Source: CAYQAJ01 sp964415245 (GTDB lineage: Bacteria; Planctomycetota; Planctomycetia; Pirellulales; Pirellulaceae). Taken from it: a DNA stretch of 5,376 nucleotides. The translations under genes and the position numbers were made by a program. The stretch is taken from positions 1-5,376 of the forward strand of contig CAYQAJ010000329.1 of the NCBI GenBank assembly GCA_964415245.1, in the 5' to 3' direction. Position 1 is the first letter of the stretch; every line of letters starts with the position of its first letter. The notes below the pieces were generated by a model, which was given only the letters and a program-made list of their open reading frames with translations, had not been told where the DNA came from and searched no databases. Shown here one piece after another: positions 1 to 5,376 of the stretch.

Positions 1-221
1 GCGTAGCAAACTGTGCCTGTCCCCTTCTCTGCGGACGGACTTGGATCCCGCGATAGATCCATCCTGGTCCCCAGATCATACGCCGCGCGAGCCGTTTCGG
101 TTTCGATTGTCATACCGAAGGGCCGCCGAACGAAGTACCCACTTGCCCGGCGATCGCCCGCCAGAATAAGCGCCCCCGTCGCTGATTTTCCCCTGTTTTC
201 CCGGGAAGTGTACAAACGCTA
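1..221. other. Non-coding stretch upstream of the lexA promoter
   Basis: I see no convincing gene here. Open frames exist on both strands, but they lack a ribosome binding site and any recognisable domain, and the minus-strand ones run on into the heptamer repeats further right. Small features are visible. The stretch at 11-30 (reverse complement contains GGGGACAGGCAC) resembles a motif I recall from repeat- or transposon-end sequences in environmental bacterial genomes; this is memory, not a search. There is a 10-bp palindrome GGCGATCGCC at 149-158. At 186-207, TTTTCCCC-TG-TTTTCCC is a near-direct repeat ending in the palindrome TTCCCGGGAA. Part of this may be a decayed mobile or repeat element. 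Confidence 0.4.
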
Positions 222-249
222 TTGACTGTGAACGTACGTATATTATATT
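222..249 (+). promoter_or_regulatory. Probable sigma70-type promoter for lexA
   Basis: TTGACT at 222-227 (-35) and TATATT at 244-249 (-10) are separated by 16 bp. This is an AT-rich island in otherwise GC-rich DNA and is the only good sigma70-like promoter I see upstream of lexA. Transcription would start near 256, giving a leader of about 265 nt that includes the heptamer inverted repeat. The 8-bp palindrome ACGTACGT (232-239) lies in the spacer, and TGTACA (209-214) lies just upstream. LexA usually represses its own gene, so either could be part of an operator. Neither matches the E. coli CTGT-N8-ACAG box or a clean GAAC-N4-GTTC box, so operator assignment is speculative. Confidence 0.55.
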
Positions 250-323
250 GGTGCAGGGACCGAGGGGGGTTCCAGGGTTGTGCCGAGTCGTTACCGGCAA
301 TCCGGTGTGGGGTGAGTTCAAAA

Positions 324-428
324 GCAGAGTGCAAAATGCAGAATGCAGAATCTCGAAGCCGACAGACGGATTCATAGATTGAACTCGGTTCCTTCGTTCC
401 GCACTCTGCATTCTGCAATTTGCATTCC
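324..428. repeat. Inverted pair of heptamer-repeat arms
   Basis: The left arm is four head-to-tail 7-bp units at 324-351: GCAGAGT, GCAAAAT, GCAGAAT, GCAGAAT. The right arm at 403-428 carries the same units on the other strand: ACTCTGC, ATTCTGC, AATTTGC, then ATTCC. Positions 330-350 pair with 404-424 at 19 of 21 bases, so the transcript could form a long hairpin with a loop of about 53 nt. If the promoter at 222-249 is used, this structure lies in the lexA leader. The 7-bp periodicity recalls the short tandem heptamer repeats known in cyanobacteria. The layout suggests a dispersed genomic repeat rather than a gene-specific regulator. Confidence 0.75.
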
Positions 429-446
429 ACCCTCCTCGCCCTCCGA

Positions 447-468
447 CTGAAAACCGAAAACTGAAAAC
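447..468. repeat. Tandem heptamer tract, CTGAAAA family
   Basis: Three consecutive 7-bp units, CTGAAAA, CCGAAAA and CTGAAAA (447-467), are followed by C. The tract ends 55 bp before the lexA start codon. A shorter copy in the opposite orientation occurs at 3985-3998, upstream of the DinB-like gene. The unit differs from the GCAGAAT unit at 324-428 but has the same 7-bp period. Confidence 0.6.
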
Positions 469-522
469 CCCGGCCGCGATCCCACGGTCGCCAAACAATC
501 CGTCTTACAGGATTTCTGTGCC

Positions 523-1125
523 ATGTCGCTCGACCAGCTCACCAAACGCCAACGAACCGTCTACGATTTCATCCGCGACAAAATTCAGAATCGCGGGTAC
601 GGGCCCACCGTGCGCGAGATCGGCGAACAGTTCGACATCAGCTCGCCCAACGGCGTCATGTGCCACCTGAAGGCGCTGGAGAAAAAGGGACTCATTCATC
701 GCAGCCCGAACAAGTCGCGGGCCATCGAGCTGACCAAGGCAGCCATCGACGAGGAGCGGGGTCTGCCGCTGGCGGGGCGAATCGCGGCCGGCGTGATGCA
801 CGAGGCTATCGAGCAGAACGAGCGAATCGACTTCGGCGACATGTTCAAGAAGAAGAACCTGTTCGTGCTCGAGGTCAGCGGCGACTCGATGATCGACGCC
901 CACATCGCCGACGGCGACTACGTGGTGATCAAGCCGCAGCGCACCGCCCAGTCGGGCCAAATGGTGGTGGCCCAAACCGACGACGGCGAAGCCACCCTCA
1001 AGTACTGGCACCCCGAGGCGAACCGCATCCGCCTGCAACCGGCCAACTCCTCGATGTCCCCCATCTACGTCAAAAACGCCAGCGTGCTGGGCGTGGTCGT
1101 GGGAGTGGTCCGCAAGGTGGGGTGA
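523..1125 (+). CDS. lexA: LexA, SOS-response transcriptional repressor
   Basis: This 200-residue protein has the full LexA layout and normal length. Residues 1-70 are the winged helix-turn-helix DNA-binding domain, with the family pattern LTKRQ...VYDFI near the N terminus and the recognition region at about 28-55. Residues 83-198 are the S24 self-cleaving peptidase domain. The cleavage bond is visible as Ala89-Gly90 in GRIAAG. The catalytic serine is Ser122 in SGDSM and the general-base lysine is Lys160 in ATLK. In the LexA family, RecA filaments on single-stranded DNA stimulate autocleavage, which releases SOS genes. The start at 523 gives the expected N terminus; a weak AGGA (509-512) lies 10 bases upstream. 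The gene is probably monocistronic, with a promoter at 222-249 and strong hairpins just after the stop. All catalytic residues are present, so I expect it to be functional. Confidence 0.96.
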   Translation: MSLDQLTKRQRTVYDFIRDKIQNRGYGPTVREIGEQFDISSPNGVMCHLKALEKKGLIHRSPNKSRAIELTKAAIDEERGLPLAGRIAAGVMHEAIEQNERIDFGDMFKKKNLFVLEVSGDSMIDAHIADGDYVVIKPQRTAQSGQMVVAQTDDGEATLKYWHPEANRIRLQPANSSMSPIYVKNASVLGVVVGVVRKVG

Positions 1126-1138
1126 GCGCGTCAGTGCA

Positions 1139-1242
1139 GCCGCAACGCGGCGGCCCTAAGACAGCCCGGGGTGGAGCGCAGCGCAACCCCGGGAACGTGA
1201 GCCGCATTCCGTCTCTCGAAAGCCCCAACGGGGCGGCCCTAA
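1139..1242. repeat. REP-like element: two covarying hairpins with GGCCCTAA tails
   Basis: Two copies of one small module lie 83 bp apart directly after lexA. The first is GCCGC-AAC-GCGGC (1139-1151) followed by GGCCCTAA (1152-1159). The second is GCCCC-AAC-GGGGC (1222-1234) followed by GGCCCTAA (1235-1242). The arms differ at one base pair, G-C against C-G, and both sides changed together, so the stem is conserved rather than the sequence. Read on the minus strand, each is TTAGGGCC followed by a hairpin, which resembles REP repeats that carry a short conserved head beside a stem-loop. A perfect 8-bp stem (1165-1193) sits between them. I infer an interspersed repeat; a structured RNA is the alternative. 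Confidence 0.7.
1165..1193. terminator. Strong GC hairpin downstream of lexA, possible terminator
   Basis: CCCGGGGT (1165-1172) pairs perfectly with ACCCCGGG (1186-1193) across a 13-nt loop that holds an inner GCG/CGC stem. It begins 40 bp after the lexA stop codon and could stop or stabilise the lexA transcript. There is no T tract after it, so it is not a canonical intrinsic terminator. It may instead be part of the surrounding repeat element. Confidence 0.35.
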
Positions 1243-1301
1243 CGCGATAATTGTGGCACGGCAACCCGACCCTCCCGGCGACGTGCCGACGTTCCGTTAA
1301 C

Positions 1302-1383
1302 GCGCGAATATCGCGCCGGGAACCATTCCGCAGCAGGATGTCCTGCTCGCCAAAGAACCTTCCAGGTGGTATGAGAGTCTCAT
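1302..1383. promoter_or_regulatory. Run of perfect dyads upstream of the propeller gene
   Basis: Five perfect inverted repeats follow one another within 82 bp: GCGCGA-ATA-TCGCGC (1302-1316), GGAA-CCA-TTCC (1319-1329), AGCAGGA-TG-TCCTGCT (1332-1347), ACCT-TCC-AGGT (1357-1367) and ATGAGA-G-TCTCAT (1371-1383). The 6-bp and 7-bp ones are longer than expected by chance at this density; the 4-bp ones alone would not be notable. They could be operator sites, a structured leader RNA for the gene starting at 1477, or another palindromic repeat. More short stems follow at 1399-1410 and 1443-1455. I do not recognise a named regulator site. Confidence 0.4.
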
Positions 1384-1463
1384 GGCCCCTGCGCGTTGCG
1401 GCGATTGCCGGTGGGCGAAGGGGCGCCACTTGCTCGGGTCGGTCGCCGATGGCGATTGACTCG

Positions 1464-1472
1464 AAGGAGGAG
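1464..1472 (+). promoter_or_regulatory. Strong Shine-Dalgarno site fixing the propeller gene start
   Basis: AAGGAGGAG ends 4 bases before the ATG at 1477, and its GGAGG core is 6 bases away. It favours this start over the in-frame ATG at 1396. The 27 extra residues from 1396 would be arginine-rich and would bury the signal peptide. Confidence 0.85.
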
Positions 1473-1476
1473 ACTC

Positions 1477-2493
1477 ATGAACGGGCGCGCGAAACTCTTG
1501 TTGGCCCGACTCGCGGTCGTTGTCGGGCTTCTACCGATGATGGGAGCCGGCTGTGCGTCGGCAACCGCCGCCGACACGCTGCAACTGGTGCAAACGATTC
1601 CCCTCATCGGGGCGCCCGGCCGCCTCGACCACCTGGCGATCGACCACGAGCACGGTCGGCTGTTCATCGCAAACCTGTCGAACGACACCCTGGATATCGT
1701 CGACCTCAAGGGCGGCAAGCTGCTCAAACAGATTCCCGACCAGAAGGAGATTCAGGGGGTCGCGTACGCTCCCGACCTGAACCGCATCTACGTCGGCAAC
1801 GGCGCAGGCGGCGAGTGCAACATCTTCGACGGCGACGGCTACAAGCTGCTCAAGTCGATTCCCTTGCCCGATGCCGACAACGTGCGCTACCTGGCGAGCC
1901 GCCAAACGATTTACGTCGGCCACGCGGAGAAAACCCTCACCGCCATCGACGCGCGGACACTTGAGGTGAAGGCGAACATCCGTTTGCCCGGTCGGCCCGA
2001 AGCGTTTCAAGTGGAGTCGAAGCGGCCGCGGCTGTACGTGAACACCGACGATCCGACCGCCCTGGTGGTGATCGATACGGATAAGAACGAGGTGCTGCAC
2101 CGCTACGCGTTGAAGCTCGCCGACCAGGCGTTTCCGCTGGCGGTCGACGAGACTCACCACCGCTTGTTCGTGGGATGCCGCAGCAAGCCTATGATCGTGG
2201 TGATGGACAGCGAGAGCGGCGAGGAGGTAACAAGCGTGCCCATCCCGGGCGACATCGACGACGTGTTTTACGACGCGAAGAACGCGCGGCTCTATGCCGC
2301 GTGCGGCGCCGGCTCGCTAACGGTCGTGCGGCAGCGCGACGCCGACCATTACGAGGCACTGGAGAGCATCGACACGGCCAAGCGGGCGCGAACCTGCTTT
2401 TTCGACGCGGCGGGCGAGCGACTCTACCTGCTGGTGCCGCGGCAGGAAGGCGAACCAGGGCCGACGGTGCGGGTGTATCTGCCGCGACCGTGA
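1477..2493 (+). CDS. Exported YncE/YVTN-family seven-bladed beta-propeller protein
   Basis: The 338-residue product starts with a signal peptide: basic residues R4 and K6, a hydrophobic stretch at about 7-25, then CASATAAD. Cleavage after ATAA (about residue 32) by signal peptidase I is plausible. Cys26 in GAGC could mark a lipoprotein, but the -3 residue is glycine rather than leucine, so the lipobox is poor. The rest is seven repeats of about 40 residues, at roughly 49-87, 91-130, 132-170, 173-212, 216-256, 259-299 and 303-335. Most carry an RLYV- or RLFV-like strand followed by a V-x-D-like strand, as in YVTN/WD40-like propellers. Residues 34-43 probably supply the strand that closes the ring. 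No catalytic residues or haem motif (CxxCH) are visible, so a binding role outside the cytoplasm is likely and the ligand is unknown. It is flanked by repeats and appears to be a single-gene unit. Confidence 0.85.
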   Translation: MNGRAKLLLARLAVVVGLLPMMGAGCASATAADTLQLVQTIPLIGAPGRLDHLAIDHEHGRLFIANLSNDTLDIVDLKGGKLLKQIPDQKEIQGVAYAPDLNRIYVGNGAGGECNIFDGDGYKLLKSIPLPDADNVRYLASRQTIYVGHAEKTLTAIDARTLEVKANIRLPGRPEAFQVESKRPRLYVNTDDPTALVVIDTDKNEVLHRYALKLADQAFPLAVDETHHRLFVGCRSKPMIVVMDSESGEEVTSVPIPGDIDDVFYDAKNARLYAACGAGSLTVVRQRDADHYEALESIDTAKRARTCFFDAAGERLYLLVPRQEGEPGPTVRVYLPRP

Positions 2494-2520
2494 GCGATTC
2501 GGGCCAGAGCGGGGCGTAGT

Positions 2521-2548
2521 GTAGATCCCGCTTGCCGAGCGGGAGCTA
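2521..2548 (+). repeat. Solitary GTAG-headed REP-like hairpin
   Basis: The head GTAG (2521-2524) is followed by the stem TCCCGCT (2526-2532), the loop TGCCG and the stem AGCGGGA (2538-2544). Beyond one A/G mismatch the stem extends with TAG/CTA. It shares its whole core with the copy at 3393-3419; the two differences in the stem region are the mismatch bases 2525 and 2545. It starts 28 bp after the propeller stop codon and may also act as a 3' transcript-end structure. A GTAG head beside a stem-loop is the signature of REP repeats recognised by RAYT (TnpA-REP) transposases in enterobacteria. Confidence 0.75.
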
Positions 2549-2638
2549 GAGTTAAGCTGCCGACGCGCTCGACCGAGGAATTGCTCAGTCGTAGAATGAA
2601 TCCACATTGCATTTGTGCCCCCATGTTCGAGGTGAACC

Positions 2639-3286
2639 ATGAAGAGCCTGGCCGACGGACTGCCCCCGGACATCGCTGGCCAAATCCATCCCGATTGGCG
2701 CAAGAACGAGGCGGCCTATTGGGTCGTCCGCGACCAGCTACTGGCTCAGTATGCGGGCCAGTGGATCGGCTTCGCCGATGGAAAGGTTGTCGCCTCCGGC
2801 ACTCGCCCCGTGGCTGTGTTGCACGCCGCCCGTCAAGCAGCCCCGCACCCCTATATGATTTGCGTGGGGCGCGAAGACGAACCCTACCGCATGCGTCGCG
2901 CCAATTTCGCGTACGACACGAGCTATCCTGGCGAAGCGCTGCCGGCCATCCGCGCCGAGTTCCGCAGCGAAAGCGGAGTGCCCGGTTTGGTTTTTGATCG
3001 CGTCATTCCCGACACGGGCGCTGATACCAGCGCTCTACCCTGGGAAGACTGCCAAGAATTGCAGCTCGATCCGGCCGATGGCGTGCCGAGCTTGATGAGC
3101 GGTTTGGCCGGAGGATCGGCGACGATGCTCGGCTTCTTGGTGTGGGTTCATCTCGATGGGAGCGAGTATGAATGCCAGCTTCACGCTGATTTCATGGGCA
3201 ATGAGCGCATCCTGGGTCGCGACGTACTGAATTCGCTGAATGTGCTTTTTCGCGGCCCGAGCGCAGAGGTCGTCATCAACCCCTGA
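2639..3286 (+). CDS. DUF5678 plus retropepsin-like aspartic protease, two-domain protein
   Basis: This is a 215-residue protein with no signal peptide or membrane segment, so probably cytoplasmic. Residues about 24-80 resemble DUF5678: W28-VV, then YAGQWIGFADGKVVASG at 38-54, then PYMICVG. Residues about 105-215 look like a single-lobe retropepsin. The catalytic motif is Asp125-Thr-Gly-Ala-Asp-Thr130 preceded by hydrophobic residues. A Gly-rich stretch (GLAGGSA, 155-161) sits where a flap-like region might lie, and ILGRD (191-195) is the conserved C-terminal signature of retropepsin-type folds. Such enzymes need two lobes, so a homodimer is expected. The substrate is unknown. The start at 2639 has GAGGTG at 2629-2634, 4 bases upstream. 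Its 3' neighbour is a DUF2442-like remnant starting 8 bp after the stop, which suggests the two were once co-transcribed. The fold call rests on motifs only, but the motifs are strong. Confidence 0.8.
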   Translation: MKSLADGLPPDIAGQIHPDWRKNEAAYWVVRDQLLAQYAGQWIGFADGKVVASGTRPVAVLHAARQAAPHPYMICVGREDEPYRMRRANFAYDTSYPGEALPAIRAEFRSESGVPGLVFDRVIPDTGADTSALPWEDCQELQLDPADGVPSLMSGLAGGSATMLGFLVWVHLDGSEYECQLHADFMGNERILGRDVLNSLNVLFRGPSAEVVINP

Positions 3287-3294
3287 GTATCGAG

Positions 3295-3396
3295 GTGCGA
3301 GCCCAATCGGTGAGCGTGACCGACGAGGCAATCAGCGTCGATCTTGTCGATGGTCGAACCGTGATGTTGCTATTGGTCTGGCGTCTCCGGCGGTAG
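3295..3396 (+). pseudogene. DUF2442-like gene remnant, cut off at a REP-type element
   Basis: Starting from GTG at 3295, 33 codons read RAQSVSVTDEAISVDLVDGR and then TVMLLLVWRLRR before TAG at 3394-3396. This matches the way DUF2442 proteins usually begin: a V-x-V-x-D-x-x-L/I-x-V-x-L-x-D-G-R-x-I/V pattern followed by P-L-x-W. Family members are normally about 75-100 residues, so the second half is missing. The stop codon lies in the GTAG head of the palindromic element that starts at 3393, so the break coincides with the repeat boundary. The residues after the conserved tryptophan (RLRR) and the leucine in place of the usual proline suggest decay. No good ribosome binding site is seen; CTG at 3283 or GTG at 3310 are other possible starts. 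The call is from pattern recognition without alignment. Confidence 0.55.
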
Positions 3397-3500
3397 GTCC
3401 CGCTTGCCGAGCGGGACCTTGGCCGCCATACCGCATGGCGGCACGGTCAGGAGACCGGCCACAACACAGATTCAGGTTCCGTCCGGCAATCGGGACCTAC
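3393..3500. repeat. BIME-like composite palindromic element with two inverted GTAG REP units
   Basis: The left unit is GTAG (3393-3396) overlapping a perfect 10-bp stem, AGGTCCCGCT (3395-3404), with loop TGCCG and partner 3410-3419. The right unit is the same 26-bp sequence on the minus strand (3500-3475), matching at 22 of 26 positions and also starting with GTAG. Between them are a perfect 8-bp stem GCCGCCAT/ATGGCGGC (3422-3429 with 3435-3442, loop ACCGC) and a 5-bp stem CGGTC/GACCG (3444-3448 with 3453-3457, loop AGGA). Two REP units in inverted orientation around a spacer is the layout of bacterial interspersed mosaic elements. The left end supplies the stop codon of the DUF2442 remnant; the right end codes for the DinB-like C terminus. 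Confidence 0.8.
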
Positions 3501-3966
3501 TGCGGCGGAGTTTGAGGAGCAGGTACATTTCGCCCTGGTGGCGAGCTTCGTCGTGCAGGCCGTGCAGGATACCGCGCACCAGGTCCCAGCCGCCGCCGGT
3601 GTTGGGGCCGATGTGCGCCAGTCGCCCCTGGGTATCGGCGGCGAATCGTTCGAGCAGGCGGTCGAGCTGCGCCGCCAGCAGCGCGTGAACCTCGCTGCGC
3701 GGCGGCCAATCGCGGCGGTCGGCTACCGGCGCGCAGTTCGAGCCGAACGTTTCTTCCCAACCGTCGGGCAATTCGCTTGTGCCCGTCAGCCGGCGAATGC
3801 ACAGCGCATCTTGCAGCCACAGCGCGTGGCCAGCATGCCACAGAATGTGGTTCGACGTGCCGGGCGGTGCCCAGGTGAGCCACGCCTCGGGCACCGCTTC
3901 GAGCAGCCGAAGCGTGTCGCCGCGTACGAGGCGAGCCAATTCCGCAAGGTGCTGGGTGTGGGGCAT
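3472..3966 (-). CDS. DinB-family (DinB-like four-helix) putative metal-dependent protein
   Basis: This 164-residue, mostly helical protein has the histidine pattern of the DinB/DUF664-type superfamily. Numbered from ATG at 3966, a first cluster is NHILWHAGH (His40, His44, His47) and a second near the C terminus is HGLHDEARHQGE (His135, His138, His143). In this superfamily three histidines from such clusters hold a divalent metal, and characterised relatives include thiol transferases. This is not the DNA polymerase IV also called DinB. The last eight residues (RSRLPDGT) and the stop lie in the REP-type unit at 3475-3500, after the natural-looking LLLKL helix end. GTG at 3981 is an alternative start adding five residues; neither start has a clear Shine-Dalgarno site. 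The NtrC-type gene upstream on the same strand ends 79 bp away, so co-transcription is possible. The physiological substrate cannot be told. Confidence 0.82.
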   Translation of the reverse strand: MPHTQHLAELARLVRGDTLRLLEAVPEAWLTWAPPGTSNHILWHAGHALWLQDALCIRRLTGTSELPDGWEETFGSNCAPVADRRDWPPRSEVHALLAAQLDRLLERFAADTQGRLAHIGPNTGGGWDLVRGILHGLHDEARHQGEMYLLLKLRRSRSRLPDGT

Positions 3967-3984
3967 GGTGAGAATGCCCACGAA

Positions 3985-3998
3985 TGTTCAGTTTTCAG
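3985..3998. repeat. Second copy of the CTGAAAA heptamer tract, reversed
   Basis: TGTTCAG (3985-3991) and TTTTCAG (3992-3998) are two consecutive 7-bp units. On the minus strand they read CTGAAAA, CTGAACA, the same family as 447-468. They begin about 20 bp upstream of the DinB-like ATG, in the gap after the NtrC-type gene. Two units could arise by chance; the match to the longer tract is what makes it notable. Confidence 0.45.
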
Positions 3999-4045
3999 TG
4001 GGAGAGCAGCGCCGCATGAATGTGGCGGCTATCGAACGGCAGCGG

Positions 4046-5376
<1,331 letters not shown>

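Noticed and set aside
13..225. 70-codon open frame on the + strand near the left edge
   Set aside because: No ribosome binding site, no recognisable domain, arginine/serine/proline-rich shadow composition, and it runs into the -35 region of the lexA promoter.
324..468. Heptamer repeats as a CRISPR array or retron RNA
   Set aside because: Units are only 7 bp with no unique spacers, and no cas or reverse transcriptase gene is present in the window.
76..498. Two overlapping minus-strand open frames covering the lexA upstream region
   Set aside because: Much of their length is translation of the heptamer repeats and of the promoter; no family resemblance and no ribosome binding site.
505..1038. 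Long open frame antisense to lexA
   Set aside because: Shadow frame caused by GC-rich codon use of lexA; the plus-strand protein is unmistakable.
1396..1476. Upstream in-frame ATG for the propeller gene
   Set aside because: It would add 27 arginine-rich residues before a good signal peptide, whereas the ATG at 1477 has a strong Shine-Dalgarno site.
1531..2160. Minus-strand open frame opposite the propeller gene
   Set aside because: Repetitive valine/aspartate/histidine/arginine composition typical of a shadow frame; no domain visible.
3472..3966. Reading the DinB-like gene as SOS translesion polymerase DinB, and so linking it to lexA
   Set aside because: It is too short, lacks polymerase motifs and matches the unrelated DinB-like metal-binding superfamily; the shared name is coincidental.
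4011..4029. Short stem GCCGC/GCGGC after the NtrC-type gene as a terminator
   Set aside because: Only 5 bp with a 9-nt loop and no T tract on the minus strand; compatible with chance in GC-rich DNA.

Overview
The window is GC-rich DNA with four complete genes, one gene cut by the right edge and one short gene remnant. I see no phage or plasmid genes, no rRNA or tRNA, and no CRISPR array. The LexA sequence, the seven-bladed secreted propeller protein, the DUF5678-retropepsin protein and the abundant intergenic palindromes suggest a planctomycete, probably Pirellulales-like. That assignment is inferred from family resemblance recalled from memory and was not tested by a search.

Layout. Positions 1-522 are non-coding. 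They hold a sigma70-like promoter (222-249), a pair of inverted heptamer-repeat arms (324-428) and a second heptamer tract (447-468). lexA follows on the + strand (523-1125). Positions 1126-1476 form a 351-bp gap rich in palindromes: two hairpin repeats with a compensatory base change, a strong GC hairpin, and a run of perfect dyads. An exported YncE/YVTN-type beta-propeller protein comes next (1477-2493, +). A solitary GTAG-headed hairpin repeat (2521-2548) separates it from a DUF5678 plus retropepsin-like aspartic protease gene (2639-3286, +). Just downstream is a 33-codon remnant resembling the N-terminal half of a DUF2442 protein. It ends exactly where a 108-bp composite palindromic element begins (3393-3500). 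The far end of that element encodes the last eight residues and the stop codon of a convergent DinB-like metalloprotein gene (3472-3966, -). The minus strand continues upstream with an NtrC-family sigma54 response regulator (4046 to the right edge, 5' end missing).

The genes do not form an obvious pathway. lexA has its own promoter and is the SOS repressor. The propeller and protease genes look like independent units. The DinB-like gene may be co-transcribed behind the NtrC-type regulator across a 79-bp gap. The most interesting content is intergenic: at least two REP-like hairpin families and two heptamer-repeat families in about 5 kb. One REP-type pair has apparently inserted between two convergent genes, truncating one and re-ending the other. 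I found no convincing new defence, retron or mobile gene system. The best candidates for undescribed biology are these repeats and the palindrome-rich leader at 1302-1383.
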